Shown here: positions 56,181 through 64,000 of the stretch, piece after piece
How positions within the stretch are numbered: the first letter of the stretch is position 1
Layout of the letters: every line of letters begins with the position of its first letter
Origin: Diabrotica undecimpunctata
Lineage: Eukaryota; Arthropoda; Insecta; Coleoptera; Chrysomelidae
Assembly: GCF_040954645.1 (NCBI RefSeq)
Contig: NC_092808.1
Span: 117,344,049 to 117,408,048, forward strand
DNA: 64,000 nt
Reading direction: 5' to 3'
Notes under the pieces: model-generated
Told to the model about the DNA's origin: nothing
What the model saw: the letters and a program-made list of their open reading frames with translations, nothing else
The model's database searches: none
Translations under genes and position numbers: made by a program

Positions 56181-59100
56181 ACAACCTTCTTTTCTTTTCA
56201 ACTAGGTCAGATACAATTAAGTTAAAGATAATTTTTTGGAATCTAAGAAGCATAAATTCAAACAGGGGTAATTTAATTAGCTTAATTTACAACGAAAACC
56301 CTGATATTTTTTTAATAAATGAGTCTTGGCTAAAGGCCAATGACAATTTTAGGCTCAATTCATATAACATAGTTAGGCAGGATAGAGATGATGGGTATGG
56401 TGGGATAGTAACGTGCATTAGAAATAATATAATATTTAAGAAAATTAAATCTTTTTCTTCAGAACATATTCAATATATAATAATAGAAATAGGTAATCTA
56501 CAAGTAATTAATTTTTATTGCAACTCACATATGCATATAAATAACAATATTTTAAATGATCTTATTTCCTTTAATCCTAAAAACATTATAATTATGGGAG
56601 ATTTTAACTCTCATCATCCCTTATGGGATAAAGCTACACCCAACAAAGGAGGTAGAATAATTCATGATTTCCTATTTGATAATGATCTTGTGATTATGAA
56701 CGATGGTTCACCAACACTATTTCAATTATCAACGGCAATACCAAGTGCAGTAGATTTGACTATGGTAAGTGGGAATCTAGCTATACAGGCTAATTGGGAA
56801 ACTATTAAAGATTGTGGTAACAGTGACCACTTTCCTGTACGTCTTTTACTTAATGATAATGGCAATTGTGAGGTATTCAACAACATGACTAGTCCTTATA
56901 AAATTAGAAACTTTAAAAAAGCTGACTGGGAAGCGTACCATAATAAAGTTTTGATGTACCTTCAAGATTTAGATTATAACTTAAGTTATGATCAACTAAT
57001 GTATATTATTAACACAGTAGCTGATCAAGTAATTCCGTTTAAACAGGCCGGTATACATATTAAAAGGGGTAATGCCTGGTGGGATAATGATTGTACATCC
57101 TGGGTTAAGGAAAGGAAAAAAGCCATAGCAAATTTTAATAATGTTCCATCTATGGAAAATTATATATTAGCAAAAAAAAACATTGCATTAACTAAAAAAA
57201 AATTAAATAATAAAAAAAAAGAAAAGTTTAGGCTTTTTTGTGAAACTTTAAATAGGAACTCTAGCATGACTTATGTTTGGAACAAGATTAAGAAATTCAA
57301 TAATAATAACTTCAAAACAGGAAGATTTAATCTTACTATTCCAGATAATCTTAAAATATCTATTTTAAATAAAATGTCAATCATAAATATAGATCCAAAT
57401 TTTGTTCTTGACAATGTAGATGAAAATTTAAAGCCCTTTTCCATAAATGAATTAAACCTGGCCTTAAATAAAAAGAAATCATCTGCCCCTGGTATGGATG
57501 ATATATCTTATGAAATGTTTCAATTTTTACCTTTCAAAGCTAAACAAATTCTTATTAATAGTTATAATAAAATTTTAATGGGTGGAGAAATACCAGCCGT
57601 ATGGAAAACATTTAATATTATTAGTTTTTTAAAACCAAATAGGGATCCGACAAATCCAGAAAATTATAGACCAATTGTCCTGTCTTCATGTGGAGCCAAA
57701 ATTCTAGAAATAATGATCAAGAATCGATTAGACTGGCAATTGGAACATAATTTAAAATTTTCAAATAATCAGACTGGATTTCGTAAAGGAAGAGGTATAT
57801 ATGACAACATAACATTCATCACATCTTACATTAACCTTGCATTTCAATCCTCTGAGTCAGTCATCGTAATTTTTTTAGACATAAAAGCTGCATACGATAA
57901 TGTTGACATATATAAACTCTATAGTAAACTCAAAAACTTAGAAGTGCCTATCCGAATGTGTAACGTAATTCTCAATCTTCTGACAGAACGATCACTATAT
58001 TGTAGGGGTAATAACGGCTCCTTCCTGGGTCCTGTACCAACAACCTCGGGTATACCACAGGGCTCCCCTCTGAGTACTATTTTATTCAATATTTACTTAA
58101 GGGATATTTTTGATTTAAATTTGGGAGAAGCATCTATCATAGGGTACGCTGATGATTTGGCAGTTATGATCAGAGGAAAAAGTGTAGCAGCCATGGTAAA
58201 TAATATCAATAATGCTTTAAAGCACATAAATGCACACCTTCGTGAACACAACCTGTCACTTTCCATGGATAAATGTGAGGCAGTATGGTTCACTAGAGGG
58301 AGGAAACATACCATCCCACCGCCCGTACATATTAATAATGCAATCATTGCCTTTAAAAAAGAGGTTAAATATTTGGGTATTATACTGCAAGAAAACATGA
58401 AATGGTCACCACACATTACTAACATTACAAGTAAAGCAAAAAAATCACTAAATGTATTAAGAGCACTGTGTAGGGTATGGTGGGGTGCAGATCCAAACAC
58501 ACTTTTGATCGCCTTCTCTGCTCTAGTCCAATCACATCTTGATTTTGGATCAATGTTTCTTAGACCATGTTCTAAGGCCGCTCTCAGTAAATTGGATGTG
58601 GTGTTTTATGAGGGATTGCGTATATGTATGGGATGTATGCGTTCCACACCCAGGGCTGCTCTTTTAGCAGAAGCATCTATATTAGATCTGGAACATAGAA
58701 GAAAACTACTGGTCCTTAAATTAATTTCAAAATTCTTAGTTGTAACAAATCATCCAACTATTCAATTTATCAACAACTTTCTATTAAAAATAATCCATAG
58801 ACCGGAGTATTGGAATAAAGACAAAATACCATACCTAGTGGAAGCACTTCAACAGTATAGGCCCTATTTAAAGTTAATATATAGAGGTTCAAATTTTCCA
58901 TGTTACGAAATTGATTTTCATATACTCAATAAACCTTTAAAGTCTTTTAACTGTAATTGTAAAAAAGGAGACATTATGTCCAGAATTAATTTTGAGGCCA
59001 AAACTAATAGTCTAAAATCTCAGTATACTTTCATTTTTTCTGATGCGTCAAAGAGGGACAACAGAGTTGGTTTTGGTATATTCATTCCATCCCTAAATTA

Positions 59101-59893
59101 TAAATTTTCGTCACGTCTTCCCAACCATTTAAGTATTTACAAAGCAGAAATAATTGCCATACATGATGCAGTAAAAACTGCCATTAATAAAAAAATTAAA
59201 AATGTGATAATTTTCTCAGATTCACAGGGGGCTATAACAAAACTCTGTAATCCTGCTTTTGCAACAAATTCTGAATATTGGGTTCTTACGACAAAAAGGC
59301 TAATTGCTGCATCTAACATGAATGGTTATAATATCCAATTATCCTGGATACCAGGTCACTCAGGTATACCTGGGAATTCAGAGGCAGATAATTTGGCCAA
59401 AATTGGAACAGATCTTAATATTCCCAGAAAAATGGTATATGACATAAAAGACATTTTAAATTTCTTAAAACAGGATATTTTAAACATTTTTAAAGATAAA
59501 TGGAGAATCTTAGTCTCATCCAGACATCGTGGGTATGCTAGAGTTCAATCAACATTCACCGATAAGACATGGTATGGCAATTTAAATTATAAAGATCGGA
59601 GACACATCACAACTATAATTAGAATGCGTACAGGTCATTGCCTGACTAATGCCCATCTTTTCAAAATTAATATAAAAGATGACCCTGCCTGTGAATGCGG
59701 CATGATAGAAAACCTGAATCACATATTTTTCGAGTGCCCTATTAACTATATTCCTAATTTGGACTTATATAAGTACTTTGTATCAAAAAAGAAAATATCA
59801 CCATTATCCATGACTGACCTTCTATCCTCTCCGGAAGATGAAACTATAGAGATAATCATGCGTTTCATTAACATTAATAAAATCAAACTCTGA
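56138..59893 (+). CDS. ORF2: I-clade LINE ORF2: APE endonuclease, reverse transcriptase, RNase H
   Basis: The frame is open from 56,138 to the stop at 59,893 (about 1,250 codons), but the first ATG is at 56,531, already inside the endonuclease domain. Endonuclease: IIFWNLRSINSNRGN, PDIFLINESWLK with catalytic Glu, IIIMGDFNSHHPLWD, IPSAVDLTM, NSDHFPV with catalytic Asp-His. RT: VIVIFLDIKAAYDNVDIYKL, SGIPQGSPLSTILFNIYLRD and IIGYADDLAVMIRG (active-site YADD at about 58,147). Thumb: VKYLGIILQENMKWSPHI. RNase H: FIFSDASKRD, YKAEIIAIHDA, IFSDSQGAI, SWIPGHSGIPGNSEADNLAK, with all four acidic residues. C-terminal zinc motif CECGMIENLNHIFFECP. The enzyme nicks target DNA and reverse-transcribes the element RNA at the nick. 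How translation starts is unclear. Confidence 0.93.
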   Translation, partial: YEYRPRFPIGLRVLNNLLFFSTRSDTIKLKIIFWNLRSINSNRGNLISLIYNENPDIFLINESWLKANDNFRLNSYNIVRQDRDDGYGGIVTCIRNNIIFKKIKSFSSEHIQYIIIEIGNLQVINFYCNSHMHINNNILNDLISFNPKNIIIMGDFNSHHPLWDKATPNKGGRIIHDFLFDNDLVIMNDGSPTLFQLSTAIPSAVDLTMVSGNLAIQANWETIKDCGNSDHFPVRLLLNDNGNCEVFNNMTSPYKIRNFKKADWEAYHNKVLMYLQDLDYNLSYDQLMYIINTVADQVIPFKQAGIHIKRGNAWWDNDCTSWVKERKKAIANFNNVPSMENYILAKKNIALTKKKLNNKKKEKFRLFCETLNRNSSMTYVWNKIKKFNNNNFKTGRFNLTIPDNLKISILNKMSIINIDPNFVLDNVDENLKPFSINELNLALNKKKSSAPGMDDISYEMFQFLPFKAKQILINSYNKILMGGEIPAVWKTFNIISFLKPNRDPTNPENYRPIVLSSCGAKILEIMIKNRLDWQLEHNLKFSNNQTGFRKGRGIYDNITFITSYINLAFQSSESVIVIFLDIKAAYDNVDIYKLYSKLKNLEVPIRMCNVILNLLTERSLYCRGNNGSFLGPVPTTSGIPQGSPLSTILFNIYLRDIFDLNLGEASIIGYADDLAVMIRGKSVAAMVNNINNALKHINAHLREHNLSLSMDKCEAVWFTRGRKHTIPPPVHINNAIIAFKKEVKYLGIILQENMKWSPHITNITSKAKKSLNVLRALCRVWWGADPNTLLIAFSALVQSHLDFGSMFLRPCSKAALSKLDVVFYEGLRICMGCMRSTPRAALLAEASILDLEHRRKLLVLKLISKFLVVTNHPTIQFINNFLLKIIHRPEYWNKDKIPYLVEALQQYRPYLKLIYRGSNFPCYEIDFHILNKPLKSFNCNCKKGDIMSRINFEAKTNSLKSQYTFIFSDASKRDNRVGFGIFIPSLNYKFSSRLPNHLSIYKAEIIAIHDAVKTAINKKIKNVIIFSDSQGAITKLCNPAFATNSEYWVLTTKRLIAASNMNGYNIQLSWIPGHSGIPGNSEADNLAKIGTDLNIPRKMVYDIKDILNFLKQDILNIFKDKWRILVSSRHRGYARVQSTFTDKTWYGNLNYKDRRHITTIIRMRTGHCLTNAHLFKINIKDDPACECGMIENLNHIFFECPINYIPNLDLYKYFVSKKKISPLSMTDLLSSPEDETIEIIMRFININKIKL

Positions 59894-60166
59894 AGCTCAA
59901 CTATCCAATTTCCCCGATATATCCTATAATCCTGCCTGTTTTAGTGCTTTGGTGTTGGCCTCTTATTCCATTTGTTGTAATATTAATTTGTCCTCCAATA
60001 TTATTGCCGTAGATCAGATCAGATAATAAAATCAAACTCTGAAGCTCAACTATCCAATTTTCCCGATATATCCTATAATCCTGCCTGTTTTAGTGCTTTG
60101 GTGTTGGCCTCTTATTCCATTTGTTGTAATATTAATTTGTCCTCCAATATTATTGCCGTAGATCAG
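59875..60166. repeat. 149-bp tandem duplication of the LINE 3' end
   Basis: 59,875-60,023 (last codons, stop and whole 3' UTR of the LINE) is repeated at 60,024-60,166 with about one mismatch. The junction reads GATCAGATCAGATAATAAAA. The second unit looks like a separate, extremely 5'-truncated copy in tandem, or a duplication during insertion. It carries no complete coding sequence. Confidence 0.93.
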
Positions 60167-60516
60167 AAAGCCGATACAATAATAGCGAAGTTATAAGCTA
60201 TATAGAAACAAGAAAAGCGCCACCACGAGGAAAGCTGTAGTTCAGTGAAGTTTTCAGAGATTCCTGCATGGCCCAGAGCCAGACAAAGTGGGGTCTCACA
60301 CAAATCGGGCTGGCAATTGCCTTGCAGCAAAGCCATCAATACAACAAGACAAGACAAGACATAACCTATCTAATAAATTATTAAAACAAAAAATGAAAAT
60401 TTCCGACATTCCTCCATTTTCCAGTGTACCCTTCAAATAGCTTATAACAAAAAAAAACAATTTCCCGAATCGCTTCGAGTAAAATTTTTTTAGTCGTATC
60501 TCATCGAAGTAAATAC
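60167..60516. other. Short gap between two transposons, with an ankyrin-like frame
   Basis: A 64-codon minus-strand frame (60,163-60,357) contains LLQGNCQPDLCETPLCLALG, which vaguely recalls an ankyrin repeat (G..PD…TPL..A). It has no support beyond this. The rest is non-coding. Confidence 0.3.
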
Positions 60517-60900
60517 TGTTACGTAAAAATATGAGTCATAGTTTTTAACCTTTAAAACATGTTTTTATTCTAATATGTTGTAGAGATTACGAGAGGCCTC
60601 GATTTACCTGAGCGACCTTCCAGAACCAGTGCGAGGGAAATCCAGTTTGCCTTTACCGTTTCGCCATCGAAGGTTTTGGATTTTTCGAGATAACGGCACT
60701 GGTATATAATAACGGAACTTTATTTGGAAGGGACAGTTAATTCGGACGACGCGCTCGCGATAAAATGTTACGTTCGCTTTTTAATAAATTATGTATGTTT
60801 AGTGAAAATAAATAAATATCAGTCATTGTGCTTTTTAATGAATTAAGATAAGAACAAGACATTATAAATTAAAGACTTAACAATTAATAAATTCACAACA
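60517..60900 (+). repeat. 5' LTR of element B (384 bp)
   Basis: Starts TGTTACGTAAAAATATGA, ends AATTCACAACA (TG...CA), and is followed two bases later by the primer site. TATATAA at 60,703-60,709 is a likely promoter TATA box, and AATAAATAAA-type sequence near 60,803 a poly(A) signal. Resembles the solo LTR at 34,744-35,183 at the start and in the A-rich 3' half. Confidence 0.85.
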
Positions 60901-60902
60901 AA

Positions 60903-60920
60903 TGGTGTCAGAGTGAGATC
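60903..60920 (+). promoter_or_regulatory. tRNA primer-binding site
   Basis: TGGTGTCAGAGTGAGATC begins two bases after the LTR, the normal place and TGG start of a Gypsy primer site. Which tRNA pairs with it was not determined. Confidence 0.75.
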
Positions 60921-60976
60921 GAACATAAATTAGACTTATAATAATAATACAAGTGAATATAAAATAAATTGTGAAA

Positions 60977-62227
60977 ATGGCTACGATTTATGAGCTGACA
61001 GTGACTAATTTAAGAAGACATCTCGAAGACAGAGAATTAGCTTCTACCGGAAAAAAGGCTGAGTTAGTCCAACGACTAAAGAACGCTTTGCTAGAAGAAG
61101 GACTAGATCCAGAGACTTATATATTTGAAGATGCTGTCCTCTCGTCGATTTCGAAAGTTTCTTCTGATGTAGCCAAGGTTTCTGGTGATGTAGCCAAAGT
61201 TTCCGGCGACATCGCTTCGTTGGAAGACAAAGTTTCTAACGAGATTTCTTCGCTGGAAAGCAAAGTCTCTGCTAACATCTCTTCGGAAATCTCTAAAGTC
61301 ACTTCTGAGATGTCTGCCCTGGACGATAGAATATCTTCATTAAAAAACCAAGTTGCTGCCGATATGTTAGCCTTCGAAGAAAAGATATGGAAAGAGATGG
61401 AAAAGAAGATGGAGGAAACAGGGACAGCAGAGAGAGGTAACAATCCGATTACAGTGGAGATAAAAGAAGACGAGACGAAATTTAAGTTGGAGACACGGCC
61501 GAAATTTGAAGGAAGTGGAGGTTCTATTCATGTTAAAGTCCCAACTTTCGACGGAAAATCATCATGGAACAACTACATGAAACAGTTCGAATCAGCCGCA
61601 AGAGCAAATGGATGGTCTGAAAAAGAAAAGGCTGTAAACCTGACTATCGCCCTTCGAGGAGATGCCTTAGATGTGCTTCAGACCATAGCCGTAGAGGAGA
61701 CCGATGATTTCGAACAACTGAAGAAGAGGTTAAATATGCGATATGGCCACGAACATTTGGAGCATGTATATCAGTCACAGCTTAAAAATCGTAGACAGAA
61801 GAAAGATGAGGCTCTTCAAGAATATGAGGTAGATATTGCCAGATTAGTACGATATGCTTATCCAACAGCTCCCGAAGACATGATGGAAAAATTGGCCGTT
61901 CAAACGTTTATTGATGGTCTTCGTGATCATGAAATGCAGAGAACACTGCGATTAGCTCGTCACAAGACGCTGGTTGATGTCCTATCCGCCGCCCTCGAAT
62001 ACGAGTCAGCTACGCAGGCCTCTGGCGGGTACAGTAAAGTTAGGACTGTAAAAGAGGAAGGAGATGAAGATAAACTTGACCAGCTCGTTAATATGATGAA
62101 AAGCATGACATACAAGAAAACGAAGACCATCAGATGCTGGAATTGTGGCAAAATAGGACACGTACGAAGCTCCTGTAAGCACCCTAGGTACGACGCAAAT
62201 CAAGAAACTCACCATCAGGAAAACTAG
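60977..62227 (+). CDS. gag: Element B Gag with N-terminal SAP domain and zinc knuckle
   Basis: 416 residues from ATG 60,977 (MATIYELTV); a GTG codon two positions upstream is not needed. Residues about 5-40 (LTVTNLRRHLEDRELASTGK, KAELVQRLKNAL) match the SAP helix-extension-helix motif, a DNA/chromatin-binding domain. A coiled coil follows, built from repeated heptad-like units (VSSDVAKVSGDVAKVSGDIA and similar, about 60-150). The Gag core is VKVPTFDGKSSWNNYMKQFE … VNLTIALRGDALDVLQT … FIDGLRDHEMQRTLRLARHK. The zinc knuckle CWNCGKIGHVRSSC is near the C-terminus. Gag assembles the particle and packages RNA. Gag ends at TAG 62,225-62,227 inside the overlapping pol frame. Confidence 0.95.
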   Translation: MATIYELTVTNLRRHLEDRELASTGKKAELVQRLKNALLEEGLDPETYIFEDAVLSSISKVSSDVAKVSGDVAKVSGDIASLEDKVSNEISSLESKVSANISSEISKVTSEMSALDDRISSLKNQVAADMLAFEEKIWKEMEKKMEETGTAERGNNPITVEIKEDETKFKLETRPKFEGSGGSIHVKVPTFDGKSSWNNYMKQFESAARANGWSEKEKAVNLTIALRGDALDVLQTIAVEETDDFEQLKKRLNMRYGHEHLEHVYQSQLKNRRQKKDEALQEYEVDIARLVRYAYPTAPEDMMEKLAVQTFIDGLRDHEMQRTLRLARHKTLVDVLSAALEYESATQASGGYSKVRTVKEEGDEDKLDQLVNMMKSMTYKKTKTIRCWNCGKIGHVRSSCKHPRYDANQETHHQEN

Positions 62228-64000
62228 AACGGGTCAGCCTTAGGGGGGCAGCTTCGACCCAGAACTTTTCCAAAGACCCTCTCATACTAATAGCTTCTTT
62301 GAAATGTCGTGAAGATAGTGTATATGTAGATGGAGACATAAATGGTAAAAAGCATACGTTGTTGGTGGATACCGGAGCGACCAGAACCATTATACGCCCG
62401 ACAGTTATAAACAGCCGAAAGAAACTGTTACCAACGAGGTTACGACTTCGGACCGCTACAGGTGAAAATGCCAACATTCATGGAGAAATCCAGGTACAAT
62501 TGGGAATTGGGGCAGAAAAGTTTGTCCATACTGTTATAGTTGCTGACATCGAAGAGGATGTTATATTAGGAATGGACGTAATGAATATGCATGGATTCCA
62601 ATTGGATTTTAAGAATAAGGTAATCAAAGTTGGCAACGAGGAGGTATTTCTCCATCCACATAATGACAACACTGTGCAAGCAGCCATTACAGAAGATACA
62701 GTCGTGCCTGCGAGAAGCGAAACGATCATAGTAGCGCGACTACAGGGAATTGTAGACGAAGGGAGACCTGTTATGATGGAGCCTTGGAACCACGACGATG
62801 AGGTTGGCCGTGGAATCATAATTGGAAAGGAATTGGTGACTTCGGCTAAAGAAATTCCTGTGAGACTTATCAATGTCAACGACTACCCAGTGACCATAAA
62901 GAAAGAGACAAAAGTAGGAACTTGTGTACCTGTGACATCCATAATTCGTCAGGCGACAACATCTGATAATTCCAACGACAAATTCGACCAAATGGTTGCA
63001 GTTGCAGGACAGTCTCTAAATCAGATGGAGAAAAGGAAATTAAGGGAATTTCTTCGGCAGTATCGTGATATTTTCGTACCGAAAGGAGGAAAGACGGGAA
63101 GAACTACCGTTGTTAAGCATAAAATTGATACTGGTAATGCTAAGCCAATTCGTCAAACAGCTCGACGATTACCACAGGCGAAGAGAGAGGAAGCTGAAAC
63201 GATTGTTCAGGAAATGAAGAAAGACGGGGTGATAGAACCTTCTACGAGTCCATGGGTCTCTCCGGTGGTCCTGGTTAAGAAGAAAGACGGAACGACGAGG
63301 TTCTGTGTGGATTACCGTTTGCTGAACAACGTTACCAAGAAAGATAGTTATCCTCTGCCTCGGATCGATGACACATTGGACACATTGGCTGGAAGTAAAT
63401 TGTTTTCTACTTTAGATTTGAAGTCTGGATACTGGCAGGTAGAAATGGACCCAGTCGATAAAGAAAAGACAGCCTTCACCACAGGATCTGGATTGTGGCA
63501 ATTCAACGTTATGCCATTTGGACTTTGTAATGCTCCTGCGACATTTGAGAGGCTTATGGAAAATGTGTTGAGAGGGTTATCTTGGAAAACATGCCTGGTT
63601 TATTTAGATGACATAATCGTCTTGGGGGAGACATTCGAAGATCATTTGAGGAATTTAGAAAACGTTTTTAATCGACTTAAAGCTGCCCAATTGATGCTAA
63701 ACCCCAAGAAGTGCCAGCTATTTCAAGGTAAAGTCAATTATCTGGGTCATATAGTCAGTAAAGAAGGAGTGGCCGTGGATAAGGGAAAAATCGATTCCAT
63801 TAAGGAATGGCCAAAACCAACTGACAAACATCAAGTGAGAAGTTTTCTTGGACTATGTACTTACTACCGGAGGTTTATTAAGAAGTTTGCAGATATCGCT
63901 AAGCCATTAACGCGACTTACAGAGGAAGCAAGAGAATACCGCTGGGATATAGACTGCCAAAATGCCTTTGAAACGTTGAAAAAGCATTTAATAACCGCAC
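62188..64000 (+). CDS. pol: Element B Pol: protease and reverse transcriptase, open to window end
   Basis: This frame is -1 relative to gag and open from 62,188, overlapping gag by 40 bases, then uninterrupted to 64,000. Protease: TLLVDTGATRTIIRPTV (about 62,355-62,405) with the catalytic DTG, and ILGMDVM downstream. RT: SPWVSPVVLVKKKDGTTRFC, VDYRLLNNVTKKDSYPLPRI, KLFSTLDLKSGYWQVEMDP, MPFGLCNAPATFERLM, and WKTCLVYLDDIIVLGETFED with YLDD (about 63,600). The connection LCTYYRRFIKKFADIAKPLT runs to LITA at the edge. All catalytic residues seen are intact. Expression as a Gag-Pol fusion by -1 frameshift is usual in this family, but no perfect slippery heptamer is evident (G GAA AAC just before the gag stop is the nearest). 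Confidence 0.95.

Larger units (their letters stand above)
54560..60023 (+). mobile_element. I-clade non-LTR retrotransposon, apparently full length
   Basis: A leader of about 200 bases, ORF1 with three zinc knuckles, ORF2 with APE endonuclease, RT, RNase H and C-terminal zinc motif, and a 3' UTR ending near TAGATCAGATCAGATAATAA. RNase H downstream of RT together with a CCHC Gag-like ORF1 points to the I superclade (I, Nimb or Loa type). Both ORFs are open, so this copy could be recent or active. The 5' end is an estimate. Confidence 0.85.
60517..64000 (+). mobile_element. Intact Ty3/Gypsy LTR retrotransposon (element B), 3' part beyond window
   Basis: 5' LTR, primer-binding site, gag with SAP domain, and pol open from protease through RT to the window edge. 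No stop or frameshift is seen within gag or the visible pol, so the copy is probably young. RNase H, integrase and 3' LTR must lie beyond base 64,000. It resembles element A in gag and pol, and its LTR start TGTTACG is shared with the solo LTR at 34,744. Confidence 0.93.

Noticed and set aside
58093..58500. 135-codon minus-strand frame
   Set aside because: Antisense shadow of the I-clade ORF2 reverse transcriptase.
62184..62991. Minus-strand frames opposite Gypsy pol
   Set aside because: Antisense shadows of the intact pol frame.

Overview
The window is AT-rich animal DNA, almost certainly from an insect with a large, transposon-filled genome. The evidence is one host gene that looks like arthropod G-protein gamma-1, TTAGG-like arthropod motifs, and the mix of transposon families: Ty3/Gypsy, I-clade and R2-like LINEs, RTE-like LINEs, Penelope-like elements, pogo/PHD, DD82E 'Sailor'-like, hAT and Tc1/mariner. 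A beetle is plausible, but the sequence does not settle the order. There are no bacterial operons, no CRISPR array and no recognisable tRNA or rRNA gene.

Layout. 1-7.3 kb is a decayed Ty3/Gypsy element whose pol is split by an R2-like non-LTR element (2.5-5.67 kb). 7.4-10.4 kb holds LINE fragments with an LTR block inside one of them. 11.6-13.4 kb is a broken gene with the D-x-CGGQNKN signature. 13.7-15.1 kb is a Tc1/mariner relic and 15.2-16.8 kb a truncated pogo-type element with a C-terminal PHD finger. 16.9-18.2 kb holds LINE pieces ending in a (TA)n tract. 18.7-20.0 kb is a long inverted repeat. 20.0-22.5 kb is a spliced Sailor-like transposase pseudogene with one non-autonomous element in its exon and another in its intron. 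22.8-23.2 kb is a Penelope-like GIY-YIG relic.

25-29 kb is mostly single-copy and carries the one convincing host gene, a complete G gamma subunit on the minus strand with a 5' UTR intron. From 29.7 to 50.4 kb the transposon patchwork resumes: LINEs, a second Sailor-like copy, a solo LTR with target-site duplication, the fuller pogo/PHD copy, Penelope-like RT, a hAT relic hit by LINEs, and at 49.2-49.9 kb a tandem repeat with a complete hammerhead ribozyme. 52.4-54.3 kb is a second D-x-CGGQNKN gene with a short intron.

The two youngest elements are on the right. An I-clade LINE (about 54.6-60.0 kb) has both ORFs open, and a Ty3/Gypsy element (60,517 to the window edge) has an LTR, primer site, a Gag with an N-terminal SAP domain, and pol open to base 64,000.

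The standout signal is the hammerhead ribozyme on the minus strand at 49,440-49,481. All conserved core bases and three stems can be read, and it sits in a repeat of 397-bp period, the form expected of Penelope-type terminal repeats or metazoan retrozymes. Next come the SAP-Gag Gypsy element, the PHD-tailed pogo family, the two DD82E relics (one spliced), and the D-x-CGGQNKN family. Nothing here forms an operon: the order reflects nested insertions, not co-regulation.
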